From contig NZ_BMHI01000001.1 in assembly GCF_014640635.1 (NCBI RefSeq), positions 434,001 to 498,000 of the forward strand: a DNA stretch of 64,000 bases, in the 5' to 3' direction. The notes beneath the pieces are model-generated. The model ran no database searches, was not told the origin of the DNA, and saw only the letters and a list, made by a program, of their open reading frames with translations. Source of the stretch: Flexivirga endophytica. GTDB lineage: Bacteria > Actinomycetota > Actinomycetes > Actinomycetales > Dermatophilaceae. A program made the translations under genes and the position numbers. Below are positions 1 to 8,840 of this stretch, in pieces; within the stretch, counting starts at the first letter, position 1, and each line of letters begins with the position of its first letter.

Positions 1-690
1 ATGGCCACGACGGCGAGCCATCGAGATCGCGGTGGCAAGGGTGACGCCGCGACGGGCATCCGCGCCGAGGCGCTGCAGTCGGTCCAGCAGTTCGTCCAGC
101 CGCAGGTCGAACGTCGAGACGATCACCGGTCGGTCGCGCAGCGGCATACGGCCGCTGGACATCGGCTGCACCCCGGCCGCACGGAAGAGCGCCAACGGGT
201 CGAGGCCGATCGGGTGCGCCACCACGCCACTGGGCAAGGTGACCTGGTCCGCGATCGCGACGAAGGCGGCATCCATCGTGCCCTCGGCGACCCACTGGAC
301 CAGCGTCGGACCGTGGTCCTGGCGTTGCTCGATCGCAACCTCGGGGAGTAGGGCGTCCAGCGCGGGAAAGAGCAACGAGGTCAGGCTGGCGAAGCTGCCG
401 ACGACGAGCGGACGGTCGGACGCGGCGGCGCGAGCCGCGCCGAACGCGCCCTCGAGATGGCCGAGGATGTGGTCGGCCTGGCGGGCCAGTTCGGCGCCGG
501 CCGTCGTCGGTCTGGCGCCGGTGGTGTCCCGCTCGAACAGTTCGATGCCGATCCGCCGTTCGAGCCTGGCGAGTCGGGCACTGGCCGACGGCTGGGTGAT
601 CCGCATGCCGCGTGCCGCGCCGCCGACGGAACCCGCCCGCAGCACCTCCCGCACAAGCCGTAGGTCATCTACTTCAGGCACGGATGGCAT
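1..690 (-). CDS. LysR-family transcriptional regulator (C-terminus cut by window edge)
   Basis: The minus strand reads open from an ATG at 690 to position 1 with no stop, giving 230 residues of a protein that continues outside the window. It begins MPSVPEVDDLRLVREVL and has the LysR winged-helix pattern (VGGAARGMRITQPSASARLARLERRIGIELFERD), followed by the start of the substrate-binding domain. LysR proteins usually have about 300 residues, so roughly the last quarter is missing. It is divergent from the methyltransferase at 764, and a LysR-type inverted repeat overlaps its own start codon, which suggests autoregulation. The effector and targets cannot be told. Confidence 0.85.
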   Translation of the reverse strand, partial: MPSVPEVDDLRLVREVLRAGSVGGAARGMRITQPSASARLARLERRIGIELFERDTTGARPTTAGAELARQADHILGHLEGAFGAARAAASDRPLVVGSFASLTSLLFPALDALLPEVAIEQRQDHGPTLVQWVAEGTMDAAFVAIADQVTLPSGVVAHPIGLDPLALFRAAGVQPMSSGRMPLRDRPVIVSTFDLRLDELLDRLQRLGADARRGVTLATAISMARRRGH

Positions 691-703
691 AGGCCAAGCC
701 TAT
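689..703. promoter_or_regulatory. Candidate LysR operator overlapping the regulator's start codon
   Basis: ATAGGC-CAA-GCCTAT is a perfect 6-bp inverted repeat that contains the T-N11-A core (T690 to A702) typical of LysR sites. It overlaps the start codon of the LysR gene (688-690) and lies in the divergent gap before the methyltransferase. Binding by this regulator is inferred. Confidence 0.45.
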
Positions 704-763
704 GACCGATCGGCGCCGATCCGCATCTACCGCTGACCCCTGGTCGGGCCGGAGGATCGATGC

Positions 764-1543
764 ATGACAACACAGATCGACAAGGAATCGGCACTCGGCT
801 GGCTGCGCCGGTGGGACGACCAGCAGGCCACCTACTTCGTGGACCGGGAAGAACGTTTCGAGGTGATTGTCGACGTCGTCGAGGCGGCAGTCGGACGCCC
901 GGACCCCCTGGTCGTCGACCTCGGTGTCGGCCCGGGGTCATTGGCCCATCGGCTGCTGCAGCGGCTTCCCGCTGCGACGGTGGTCGGGGTCGACATGGAC
1001 CCATTGCTGCTGGGACTCGCCGAATCGGCATACGGCAGCGACGGTTTCAGCGTGGTGCAAAAGAACCTCACCGAACGAGGCTGGTGCGGGCGGCTGGGGC
1101 TGGACCGCGCGCCGGATGCGTTCGTCAGCACGACGGCCCTCCATTGGCTCGGCGCCGACGACTTCGCGGCTGTCGCAGACGAGGCAATCCGGCACCTCGC
1201 GCCGGGCGGGGTCTTCGTCGACGGAGATCACTTCTACGAGCCGGAGCACACGCCCCGGCTCGACGCCGTGCGACGAGACGTGGCAGCCGGCGCCGCGTGC
1301 CGTGCCGGACGCGTCGATGCCGAGGACTGGGGGGCATGGTGGGATGCAGTGGCCGAGGCGCCGGAATTGCGGGCGCTCGTGCAGCGCCGGGCGGCGGAAC
1401 AGTTGCAGACCAGTGAGGATCGTCGCCGGCAACGGGTGGCGTCGCTGTCCGATGTGCGACGTGCGCTGCAGGACGCGGGATGCGCCGAAGTCGGCACGGC
1501 CTGGCAGAACGGCGACGACTTCGTCGTGGTCGGGCTGCTGTAG
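764..1543 (+). CDS. Class I SAM-dependent methyltransferase
   Basis: A 259-residue soluble protein with a Rossmann-type methyltransferase fold. Motif I is VVDLGVGPGSLA (about residues 46-57) and the acidic end of strand 2 is VVGVDMD (about 74-80); motif IV is near DAFVSTTALHWL, followed by HLAPGGVFVDGDHF. This arrangement resembles trans-aconitate and small-molecule methyltransferases, but the substrate cannot be assigned. The start ATG at 764 is chosen because GGAGG at 751-755 is well spaced; an overlapping ATG at 760 is in another frame. It is divergent from a LysR gene and may be its target. Confidence 0.8.
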   Translation: MTTQIDKESALGWLRRWDDQQATYFVDREERFEVIVDVVEAAVGRPDPLVVDLGVGPGSLAHRLLQRLPAATVVGVDMDPLLLGLAESAYGSDGFSVVQKNLTERGWCGRLGLDRAPDAFVSTTALHWLGADDFAAVADEAIRHLAPGGVFVDGDHFYEPEHTPRLDAVRRDVAAGAACRAGRVDAEDWGAWWDAVAEAPELRALVQRRAAEQLQTSEDRRRQRVASLSDVRRALQDAGCAEVGTAWQNGDDFVVVGLL

Positions 1544-1545
1544 AC

Positions 1546-1576
1546 ATATTGAAATGAACTGGACGTTCGATATAGT
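1546..1576 (+). promoter_or_regulatory. Leaderless promoter with imperfect palindrome, XRE-lysE operon
   Basis: TTGAAA (1549-1554), 16 nt, TATAGT (1571-1576), then only 7 nt to the ATG at 1584, so transcription should begin at or beside the start codon. An imperfect inverted repeat, ATATTGAA (1546-1553) and TTCGATAT (1566-1573), spans both promoter elements, with an inner GAAC-N5-GTTC. This suits an operator for the XRE regulator encoded immediately downstream. Confidence 0.6.
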
Positions 1577-1583
1577 GGACGGT

Positions 1584-2135
1584 ATGCCGCCGTCCTCGCT
1601 CGCAGCGTCCGTGGGAACGCAGCTACGCCTGCGTCGCGACCAACGCGGTATGTCCGCCGCTGAGCTCGCCCGGCGCGCCGGCCTGTCCAAGGCCACGCTG
1701 TCCGGCCTGGAGTCGGGGCGAGCGAATCCGACGATCGACACCCTCGACGCGGTCGCCGTCGCGTTGGGCGTGCCGCTGGCCGATCTGCTCGCGGAGACCG
1801 ACGACGCAGGCGCGCACATCGTGCGCGCGACAGACGCTGACACCTCGGGACCGCATCGTGAGTTGTTGCGCAGGGTGAGCGGGGGTCACCAGGTGGAGAT
1901 CTGGCGACTCCGGCTCCCCGCGCACACCGAGTTCGACGGGGTCCCACACGCGACCGGCACGCTCGAGCATCTCGTGGTCGCGTCGGGGAGTCTGTCCGCA
2001 GGGCCGACGAGCGATCTCGTCGAACTCGGCCCCGGCGACCTGCTGGCGTTCCCCGGCGACACCGCGCACTCCTACCGAACCACCTCCGAGCCGGCGGACC
2101 TCACCGTCCTCATTGCCTCGCCGGTCAGCCTCTGA
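1584..2135 (+). CDS. XRE-family regulator with C-terminal cupin domain
   Basis: A 183-residue protein. Residues about 10-68 form a helix-turn-helix of the Cro/CI (HTH_3) type (LRRDQRGMSAAELARRAGL and the following SKATLSGLESGRANPT). The C-terminal half is a small cupin barrel (GTLEHLVVASGSL, then LGPGDLLAFPGDTAHSYR). Such XRE-cupin proteins usually control neighbouring amino-acid or amine transport and metabolism genes. The ATG at 1584 is preferred over the in-frame ATG at 1554 because the -10 element lies 7 nt before it. The stop is followed within 5 nt by the LysE start, so the two genes form an operon; the regulator probably controls that exporter and itself. Confidence 0.85.
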   Translation: MPPSSLAASVGTQLRLRRDQRGMSAAELARRAGLSKATLSGLESGRANPTIDTLDAVAVALGVPLADLLAETDDAGAHIVRATDADTSGPHRELLRRVSGGHQVEIWRLRLPAHTEFDGVPHATGTLEHLVVASGSLSAGPTSDLVELGPGDLLAFPGDTAHSYRTTSEPADLTVLIASPVSL

Positions 2136-2139
2136 ACGG

Positions 2140-2754
2140 ATGATCCGTATGTTCCTCGTCTTCCCACTTCTGCTCGCGTGGCTCGTTGCCGTCATCAGTC
2201 CAGGACCGGATTTCCTTGCGGTGCTTCGCACTTCGGCTGCACAAGGTCGGTCGGCGGGAATGCGGGTCGGCTTCGGGGTCGTGTCCGGCATCGCCTGCTG
2301 GGCGACGCTCGCGATGTGCGGGCTGAGCGCGCTGCTGGCGCGTTACGAGCACCTCTACCTCGTCGTGCGCAGCGTGGGTGCGGTGCTGCTGATCGGGTAT
2401 GGCGTCCACATCCTGTGGTCGGCGCGCAAGGCCGGCCACGGCGCCATACAGGAGCGGCGGCCGAGCACCGGAAACTATTGGCGACTGGGCCTTTTCACTA
2501 ATGTGGCCAATCCGAAGGCGCTTGTCTTCTTCGGTGCTCTCTTCGCCACGTTGATGCCTCGGCACGAGGGTGTCGGCGTCCGTGTCGCGGTGCTGAGCGT
2601 GATGCTGGCGATGGCCGTCGGGTGGTTCGCCGTCGTCAGTTGGTGCGCCGGATCGCAGCCGGTCGTCGCGGCATACCGGCGACTGCAACGGACCATCGAC
2701 CGGATCGCCGGTGGGCTCTTCACCGCGATCGGCATCACGCTCGTCCCGCGCTGA
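2140..2754 (+). CDS. LysE-family amino-acid/metabolite exporter
   Basis: A 204-residue integral membrane protein with about six hydrophobic segments. The family signature SPGPDFLAVLRTSAAQGRSAG follows the first segment and NVANPKALVFFGALF is the second conserved motif. LysE/RhtB proteins export amino acids or related small molecules; the substrate here is unknown. The start could be ATG 2140 or ATG 2149; neither has a convincing Shine-Dalgarno, consistent with translational coupling to the XRE gene ending at 2135. A regulator beside an exporter suggests efflux induced by intracellular accumulation of the substrate. Confidence 0.85.
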   Translation: MIRMFLVFPLLLAWLVAVISPGPDFLAVLRTSAAQGRSAGMRVGFGVVSGIACWATLAMCGLSALLARYEHLYLVVRSVGAVLLIGYGVHILWSARKAGHGAIQERRPSTGNYWRLGLFTNVANPKALVFFGALFATLMPRHEGVGVRVAVLSVMLAMAVGWFAVVSWCAGSQPVVAAYRRLQRTIDRIAGGLFTAIGITLVPR

Positions 2755-2787
2755 TCCGGGTGCGAGACCCGCACTAGCGTGAGTGCC

Positions 2788-4155
2788 ATGTCCGCCATCG
2801 ACGATCTCATCGACCGACTCGACCGCTCCCGGGTGCTGACCGATCCCGACGTCATCGGGTCCTACGTCCACGACGAAGCGGAGTGGGCGCCATACAGCGT
2901 GCCGCTCGCTGTGGTGCGTGCGACGAGCACCGACGACGTGCAGCAGACCGTGCGCTGGGCGCTGGAGCACCACGTGCCACTGGTGCCGCGCGGTGCGGGC
3001 ACCGGCCTGTCCGGCGGCGCCAACTCGACCGAGGGTTGCGTCGTGGTCGGCCTGGAGAAGATGAACGCCGTGCTCGAGGTCAACCCCCTTGAACGCATCG
3101 CCGTCGTGCAGCCCGGCGTCGTCAACGATGACCTGCGTAAAACCGTTGCGGAGCAAGGACTTTGGTACCCGCCGGACCCGGCCAGTTCGCCGTGGTCGAC
3201 CATCGGCGGCAACGTCGCCACCAACGCCGGCGGCGTCTGCTGTGTGAAGTATGGCGTGACGCGAGACTACGTGATCGGTCTCCAGGTGGTGACCGGCACT
3301 GGCGAGGTCGTGCGGCTGGGGCGGCGTACGGCGAAGGGGGTCGCGGGTCTTGATCTCGCCGCACTGTTCGTCGGGTCCGAGGGCACGCTCGGCATCGTCA
3401 CCGAGGTGACCGTGAAACTGCGACCGTTGCCCGATCCGGGACGGACGGTGCTCGGATACTTCGACAACATCGTCGATGCCGGTGTCGCGGTGCGCGATGT
3501 GGCAGCCCGGGGACTCACACCGTCCGCGTTGGAAATCGTCGACCGGATCTGCCTGGAGGCCGTCGACGAGATGACCGGCATGGGCCTGGCGTCCGAGGCG
3601 AACGTCGTGCTGATCGGCAAGGTCGACGAGCCGGGCGAAGCGGGCGTGGTAGCGGCACGGGAGATGGTCGCCGCCTTCGAGACCGGGGGAGCGACCTTCG
3701 TCGCCGAGACCTCGGACGCCGAGGAGTCCGACGCGATGATGGCCGCGCGGCGGCTGGCCTACCCGGCGATGGAACGCAAGGGCCCGCTGCTCACCGAGGA
3801 CATCGTGGTGGCCAAGGAACACGTGCCGGAGATGCTGCGCCGGATCGAGCAGATCTCGACGGAGGTGGGGATCACCATCGCGAGCGTCGCGCATGCCGGA
3901 GACGGCAATCTGCACCCGCTGATGGTCGCCGGTCGCGACGACGACGAGGAGCGGGAGCGTGCGCAGACCGCCTTCGACCGCATCATCGACGAGTGCCTGA
4001 AGCTCGGTGGCACCGTGACCGGTGAACACGGAGTCGGCCTGTTGAAGATGCCCGGCATGGCCCGTGAGCTCGGCCCGGAGATCATGGCGATGCAGCGCGC
4101 GGTCAAGGCGGCGCTGGATCCGCAGGGCATCTTCAACCCCGGCAAGGTCTTCTGA
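2788..4155 (+). CDS. FAD-linked oxidase, GlcD/D-lactate dehydrogenase type
   Basis: A 455-residue flavoenzyme. The PCMH-type FAD-binding domain (about residues 40-220) contains PRGAGTGLSGGANS and IGGNVATNAGGVCCVKYG; the FAD-oxidase C domain follows, with VAHAGDGNLHPLM near residue 370 and TGEHGVGLLK near 412. The family oxidises 2-hydroxy acids such as glycolate or D-lactate and passes electrons to the respiratory chain. The sole subunit is present, with no GlcE or GlcF neighbours, so D-lactate or another 2-hydroxy acid is as likely as glycolate. The ATG at 2788 is preferred over GTG 2779 because a TAGCGT -10 element (2775-2780) lies 7 nt before it, implying a leaderless message. Confidence 0.85.
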   Translation: MSAIDDLIDRLDRSRVLTDPDVIGSYVHDEAEWAPYSVPLAVVRATSTDDVQQTVRWALEHHVPLVPRGAGTGLSGGANSTEGCVVVGLEKMNAVLEVNPLERIAVVQPGVVNDDLRKTVAEQGLWYPPDPASSPWSTIGGNVATNAGGVCCVKYGVTRDYVIGLQVVTGTGEVVRLGRRTAKGVAGLDLAALFVGSEGTLGIVTEVTVKLRPLPDPGRTVLGYFDNIVDAGVAVRDVAARGLTPSALEIVDRICLEAVDEMTGMGLASEANVVLIGKVDEPGEAGVVAAREMVAAFETGGATFVAETSDAEESDAMMAARRLAYPAMERKGPLLTEDIVVAKEHVPEMLRRIEQISTEVGITIASVAHAGDGNLHPLMVAGRDDDEERERAQTAFDRIIDECLKLGGTVTGEHGVGLLKMPGMARELGPEIMAMQRAVKAALDPQGIFNPGKVF

Positions 4156-4230
4156 GTCAACGCTGTCCCGATCGAGAGTCTGCCTGTGGACAACGGCTTT
4201 TCGGCACTACGGTCGATTAGCTTCGCTGGC

Positions 4231-4872
4231 ATGAACGCATCGTCAGAAGGTCCGATCCCACCACGGACGCAACAGCCGCCACCGCCGGGCCGACCGCAGC
4301 TTCAGCAGGTGGACGGGATGCAGTGGCGAGGGCAGGGCGCCATACCTCCTCAGCAGTGGCCGCCCGCTCCGCAATGGCGACCGGGCATGCCGCAGTGGCG
4401 TCCGGGTGTGCCGATGGTGCCGCCACCGGTGAGTGCACCGGGGCAGGGCTGGTGGACGGCCTCCGCGGTGCTGGCATTCATCGGTGCGGGCAGCGCCGTG
4501 GCCACACTCGGCGGGATCATGGTGCTGGTCGGCTTCCTCGGTCTCTTCGTGGCCGCACAGGGCGGTGAGGAGGGGCTGCACCAGATCTCGGCCGACTTCC
4601 TCCAGACCACTTCGTGGTTGTTCTACCTCTTCCTGGCCCTGCAGATCGCGTCGACGGTGGTGGGCCTGTGGGCCGGGCAAAACTGCCTGCGCGGCAAGGC
4701 ATCCGGAGCCTTGATGGCCATGCTGCTCGGCGTTGTCGCAGTGGGCGAGGCGATCTGGCTCGGTCTGACGTTCGCGACCCCCAGCAGGATGGTGATGGGC
4801 ATCGCGGCCGGGCTGGCACTGATCGTGTGTCCGGCGATCGCGCTGCGATTCCCGCAGCTGCGCCGGCGGTGA
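4231..4872 (+). CDS. Proline/glutamine-rich membrane protein of unknown function
   Basis: A 213-residue protein. The first 70 residues are rich in Pro, Gln and Trp (repeats such as QWPPAPQWRPGMPQWRPG) and probably unstructured and cytoplasmic. Four hydrophobic segments follow (around 78-110, 130-150, 158-175 and 182-203), and the protein ends in an Arg-rich tail. The architecture resembles actinobacterial DUF4190-like membrane proteins, but no function can be assigned. The ATG at 4231 is chosen because TAGCTT (4218-4223) lies 7 nt upstream, a leaderless arrangement. It is convergent with the GDPD-like gene, with stop codons 4 nt apart. Confidence 0.7.
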   Translation: MNASSEGPIPPRTQQPPPPGRPQLQQVDGMQWRGQGAIPPQQWPPAPQWRPGMPQWRPGVPMVPPPVSAPGQGWWTASAVLAFIGAGSAVATLGGIMVLVGFLGLFVAAQGGEEGLHQISADFLQTTSWLFYLFLALQIASTVVGLWAGQNCLRGKASGALMAMLLGVVAVGEAIWLGLTFATPSRMVMGIAAGLALIVCPAIALRFPQLRRR

Positions 4873-4876
4873 GCCG

Positions 4877-5872
4877 TCAGTCCGCGCAGGGATCGACCCC
4901 CGGCTGCCCCGGCCGCTCGATCCCGCGGGAATCCAGGATCGACTCCAACAACGTCGGTTTGGCCGGCATCAGACCGTCGACGCAGGCATTGATCATCGCG
5001 TTGTAGGTGGCTGCGTCGTCAGGGGCCGTGCCGCTGAACCACACGTGCACGGCATACCCGTCGGCATGTGCCCGCGCGACGAACGACTTCGTCACCACCG
5101 GGATCCCGGAATAGGTCACCGGGACCTGGAGCGCCACGGTGCCGGCCATCGGCCGCACGCCGAAGAGGAAGTACTGCAGCAACTCGTTCTGGCCGGGCGC
5201 GAGCGGGATCTGCGAAGCGAGCGAGTGGAAGTAGGCCAGCGCCTCGTCATTGAACGACGTGACGATGACGTCCGTGCGACCCGTCTTGTCGAGCAGGGCG
5301 GCGAGCAGCGCGGCCGTGCGCTTGTATGACGCGACGTCCGAGTCGGAGGTGCCCTTGATCTCGATGTTGATCGGGGTGTTCGGGAAACGCTGCAGCACGT
5401 TCTTCAGCGTCGGGATCTCAAAGTCCTTGTTCTGGTAACCCGGCACCTTCGGGTGGCCGTGGCGGGCACCGCGCAGCGGGTAGGCGCTCGCGGGCTGCCC
5501 GTGCTCGGCGCTGTGACCCGGCACGAACCAGTACGCCGCATCGAGCTGCTTGATCTGCCCGAGCGTCTTGTCGACCACGTAGCCGTGGCCGTTGGTGGTC
5601 TGGTCGACGGTCGCGTTGTGGATGACGACGACGTGCCCGTCCTTGGTCGACTGCACATCGAGCTCGATGTCGTCGGCGCCCAGCCGCACCGCTCGCTTGA
5701 ACGCATACATGGTGTTCATCGGCGCCTCGTCCTCACCTCCGGAGTGCGCCATGTTCATCACCCGGCGTTGCAGCCAGGGGTTCTCGGGCGCTGTCGCGGC
5801 CCGGGCGGGGACGGTCAAGGTCAGGGACACCAACATCGCCACCAGTGCGGCGAGCAGAACACGCAGCCTCAT
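4877..5872 (-). CDS. Secreted glycerophosphodiester phosphodiesterase-like protein
   Basis: A 331-residue protein with a cleavable signal peptide ([20 protein letters not shown], cleavage near PARA-A). The TIM-barrel GDPD signature is visible: [45 protein letters not shown] and INIEIKG. It departs from the usual family: the N-terminal HRG is HSG (AHSGGEDE), the ENT is MNT, and the HD pair is HN, so substrate or activity may differ from classical GlpQ. The start at 5872 is set by the signal peptide and by a minus-strand TAGGTT -10 (5885-5880) 7 nt upstream. Expected outside the membrane, acting on phospholipid head groups or teichoic-acid-like polymers. Confidence 0.8.
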   Translation of the reverse strand: MRLRVLLAALVAMLVSLTLTVPARAATAPENPWLQRRVMNMAHSGGEDEAPMNTMYAFKRAVRLGADDIELDVQSTKDGHVVVIHNATVDQTTNGHGYVVDKTLGQIKQLDAAYWFVPGHSAEHGQPASAYPLRGARHGHPKVPGYQNKDFEIPTLKNVLQRFPNTPINIEIKGTSDSDVASYKRTAALLAALLDKTGRTDVIVTSFNDEALAYFHSLASQIPLAPGQNELLQYFLFGVRPMAGTVALQVPVTYSGIPVVTKSFVARAHADGYAVHVWFSGTAPDDAATYNAMINACVDGLMPAKPTLLESILDSRGIERPGQPGVDPCAD

Positions 5873-5974
5873 CCGTCCGAACCTAGCCCTGGCGGACGAT
5901 CGCCGCAGGTGTATCGCGTGCCGGGCGGCGGCGATTCCGGGCGTGTCGGGCCGACGCCGTACCCTTGGACGGTC

Positions 5975-7504
5975 ATGACTGGTGATCTGAAGACCTATGA
6001 AGTGCGCACCCACGGGTGCCAGATGAACGTCCACGACTCCGAACGCATCGCCGGATTGCTGGAAACCGCGGGGTATGTCGACCGCTCCGGCCTAGCCTTC
6101 GGAGACCGGCCGGAGCAGCCGGACGTGGTGGTCTTCAACACCTGCGCGGTCCGCGAGAACGCCGCCGGCAAGCTCTACGGACAGCTCGGGCAGTTGCGTC
6201 CCGCGAAGGACGCCAACCCCGGCATGCAGATCGCCGTCGGCGGCTGTCTCGCGCAGAAGGACCAGGGCGACATCGTCAAGCGGGCACCCTGGGTCGACGT
6301 CGTCTTCGGCACGCACAACGTCGGCTCGCTGCCGGTGCTGCTGGAGCGGGCGCGGCACAACGCCGAGGCACAGGTCGAGATCCGCGAGTCGCTCGAGACC
6401 TTCCCGTCCACGCTGCCGACGCGGCGCGACTCGGCATACAGCGGCTGGGTTTCCATCTCGGTCGGCTGCAACAACACCTGCACGTTCTGCATCGTGCCGT
6501 CGCTGCGCGGCAAGGAAAAGGACCGTCGCCCCGGCGATGTGCTCGCCGAGATCCGGGCGCTGGTCGAGCAGGGCGTCGTCGAGATCACCCTGCTGGGCCA
6601 GAACGTCAACACCTACGGCGTGGAGTTCGGGGACAAGCTCGCGTTCGGCAAGCTGCTGCGGGCCTGCGGCGAGATCGACGGCCTGGAGCGGGTCCGCTTC
6701 ACCTCGCCGCACCCGGCGGCGTTCACCGACGACGTGATCGACGCGATGGCCGAGACACCCAACGTGATGCCGTCGTTGCACATGCCGTTGCAGTCCGGCT
6801 CCGACCGGGTGCTGAAGGCGATGCGTCGATCCTACCGGTCCACCAGGTTCCTCGGCATCCTGGACCGTGTGCGCGAGCGGATGCCCGACGCGGCCATCAC
6901 CACCGACATCATCGTCGGCTTCCCGGGCGAGACCGAGGAGGACTTCGCCGAGACGCTGCGCGTCGTGCGCGAGTCCCGCTTCTCATCGGCCTTCACCTTC
7001 CAGTACTCCATCCGCCCCGGGACGCCCGCTGCGGACCTGCCCGACCAGCTCCCGAAAGCCGTTGTGCAGGAACGCTTCGACCGGCTCATCGAGCTGCAGG
7101 AGGAAGTCTCCTGGGCGGAGAACCGCCGGCTCGAGGGCGAGACCGTCGAGGTGCTGGTGTCGCCGGGCGAAGGTCGCAAGGACGCCGCGACCCATCGCAT
7201 GTCCGGTCGTGCCCGCGACAACCGGCTGGTGCACTTCGCCGTCCCCGACGGTGTCGACCGGCCGCGTCCGGGTGACCTGGTCACCGTCAGCGTCACGTAT
7301 GCCGCGCCCCACCACCTGGTCGCCGACTCCGGAGCAGAGGGCGGCACCTGGGAGGTGCGCCGCACTCGCGGCGGCAACGCCTGGGAAGCGTTGCAGGATC
7401 AGGCCACCGACGGTGCGACCCGCAAGCCGGCCGTCGCACTCGGTATGCCGGCCATCGGCGCTCCCGCGACCACGCCCGTCGCGGATGGTTGCGGCTGCAA
7501 CTGA
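5975..7504 (+). CDS. miaB: tRNA-2-methylthio-N6-dimethylallyladenosine synthase
   Basis: A 509-residue radical-SAM methylthiotransferase that adds the 2-methylthio group to i6A37 of tRNAs, acting after MiaA (encoded at 18.9 kb here). The N-terminal UPF0004 domain carries the cluster cysteines in [16 protein letters not shown] and VGGCLAQ. The radical-SAM CxxxCxxC is in [13 protein letters not shown] near residue 165, and a TRAM domain follows near residue 385. The C-terminus ends in a Cys-rich DGCGCN tail. The ATG at 5975 fits the [17 protein letters not shown] family start; TACCCT (5960-5965) lies 9 nt upstream, so the leader is extremely short. Confidence 0.95.
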   Translation: MTGDLKTYEVRTHGCQMNVHDSERIAGLLETAGYVDRSGLAFGDRPEQPDVVVFNTCAVRENAAGKLYGQLGQLRPAKDANPGMQIAVGGCLAQKDQGDIVKRAPWVDVVFGTHNVGSLPVLLERARHNAEAQVEIRESLETFPSTLPTRRDSAYSGWVSISVGCNNTCTFCIVPSLRGKEKDRRPGDVLAEIRALVEQGVVEITLLGQNVNTYGVEFGDKLAFGKLLRACGEIDGLERVRFTSPHPAAFTDDVIDAMAETPNVMPSLHMPLQSGSDRVLKAMRRSYRSTRFLGILDRVRERMPDAAITTDIIVGFPGETEEDFAETLRVVRESRFSSAFTFQYSIRPGTPAADLPDQLPKAVVQERFDRLIELQEEVSWAENRRLEGETVEVLVSPGEGRKDAATHRMSGRARDNRLVHFAVPDGVDRPRPGDLVTVSVTYAAPHHLVADSGAEGGTWEVRRTRGGNAWEALQDQATDGATRKPAVALGMPAIGAPATTPVADGCGCN

Positions 7505-7556
7505 CTTCCGACGCCGATCGCCCAACCTGGGAGCCCGCCCGAGGAGCAGATCGAGA

Positions 7557-8840
7557 TCAACGCTGCCAGGACTCGCCCTCGGCAACGGTTTCGATCGATC
7601 GGACACGCGACATCGGTGAGCGCACCATGAGCGCGACCGAAAGGATCCCGAACGCTCCGGCCACGACGAAGGCGGCACGGGTGCCGATGGTCGTCGCGAT
7701 GAAGCCGCCGAAGAGCGCCCCGATCGGTCGTGAGCCGTAGTTGATCATCGAGTAGGCGCCCGCGACCCGCCCGCGCAATGCATCGTCGGTGACGGTGGCG
7801 CGCACCGAGTTGTTGTTGATGTCGAACTGCAACACCGCCCACGCTGCCACGAACGCGCCACCAGCGAGAACCACGAAACCCGTTGTCGGACCGCGCAATA
7901 CGGCGAGCGCGGCATACGGGACAACGCTCAGTCCGCCGCCGATCACCATGGCCGGTCCGGTGCCGATCAGCGCGGCGAACCGGCCGGCCGTCAATGCGCC
8001 GGTCAACCCGCCGACCGCACCGACGCTGAGTGCGAGTCCGATCCTGCCCGGGCTCATCTGCAGGTCGCGTGTGGCGAAGAGGATCAGGACCGCTCGGGCG
8101 GTGAAGTCGCCGAGATTCATCGCGGTCGATGCAATCAGGCTGGCGCGTAGGTAGCGATGGCCGAACAGGTAGCGGACACCTTCGCCGAGGCGTCGGCGAT
8201 AGGACGCGTCGCCCGTGGACGGCGCGGCGGCCGGGACCCGCGTGCGCACCTGGCTGATCGCAATCGCCGATACGAAGAAGGTTGCGGCGTCGACCGCCAC
8301 TGCATCCGCCGGGCTGAGCGCCTGGATCAGGACGCCGCCCGCGGCCGGACCGAGGAGTGCGGCCATCGACAGGGTGCTCGACAGTAACGAATGCGCCTCG
8401 ACATACTGGGTTCTCGGCACCAGGCGGACGAAGAAGCTCTGTCCGGAGCACCCGCCGAGCACGCTGCCGGAGCCGAGCACGATCGCGCACCCGTAGAGCA
8501 CCGCGAGGTTCAATCCGCCCAACGCGTAGGCCGTCGGAACGGCGGCGGCGCCGAGGCAACGGCCCAGGTCCGCAGCGATGAGCAGGTGCTGTTGCCGACC
8601 GTGCTGATCGACCCACGTGCCGACGAACAGCGAGAAGAATTGTGGGAACCACAGCAGGGCGGTCAGCAGGCTGACCTCCGCAGCCGAGGCGTCGAACGCG
8701 ACGACCGCGACAAGGGGCAGCGCAAGGGCCGAGACCTGATCGCCGAGCGCGGAAACGGCGTAGCCGGTCCAATACGTGCGAAACCCGCGGTCGCGCCAGA
8801 TGCGTGCGGTGTCAGTCTGATCCGTGCCTGTGATCGTCAT
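7557..8840 (-). CDS. Major facilitator superfamily transporter
   Basis: A 427-residue membrane protein with about 11-12 hydrophobic segments. It begins with a soluble WRDRGFRTYWTGYAVSALGDQVSALALPLVA region characteristic of the MFS_3 / enterobactin-exporter-like (EntS, macrolide efflux) group, and has RLVPRTQYVEAHSL and LRGRVAGAYSMIN loops. Likely a drug or siderophore efflux pump. Its start (8840) overlaps the end of the ArsR gene (8812) by 29 nt, so the two are co-transcribed and the pump is probably derepressed when ArsR is released from DNA. The substrate is unknown. Confidence 0.85.
   Translation of the reverse strand: MTITGTDQTDTARIWRDRGFRTYWTGYAVSALGDQVSALALPLVAVVAFDASAAEVSLLTALLWFPQFFSLFVGTWVDQHGRQQHLLIAADLGRCLGAAAVPTAYALGGLNLAVLYGCAIVLGSGSVLGGCSGQSFFVRLVPRTQYVEAHSLLSSTLSMAALLGPAAGGVLIQALSPADAVAVDAATFFVSAIAISQVRTRVPAAAPSTGDASYRRRLGEGVRYLFGHRYLRASLIASTAMNLGDFTARAVLILFATRDLQMSPGRIGLALSVGAVGGLTGALTAGRFAALIGTGPAMVIGGGLSVVPYAALAVLRGPTTGFVVLAGGAFVAAWAVLQFDINNNSVRATVTDDALRGRVAGAYSMINYGSRPIGALFGGFIATTIGTRAAFVVAGAFGILSVALMVRSPMSRVRSIETVAEGESWQR

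Noticed and set aside
2125-4029. A 634-residue minus-strand open frame opposite lysE and the FAD oxidase
   Set aside because: Antisense shadow with low-complexity His/Arg/Asp composition; both plus-strand genes have clear family motifs.
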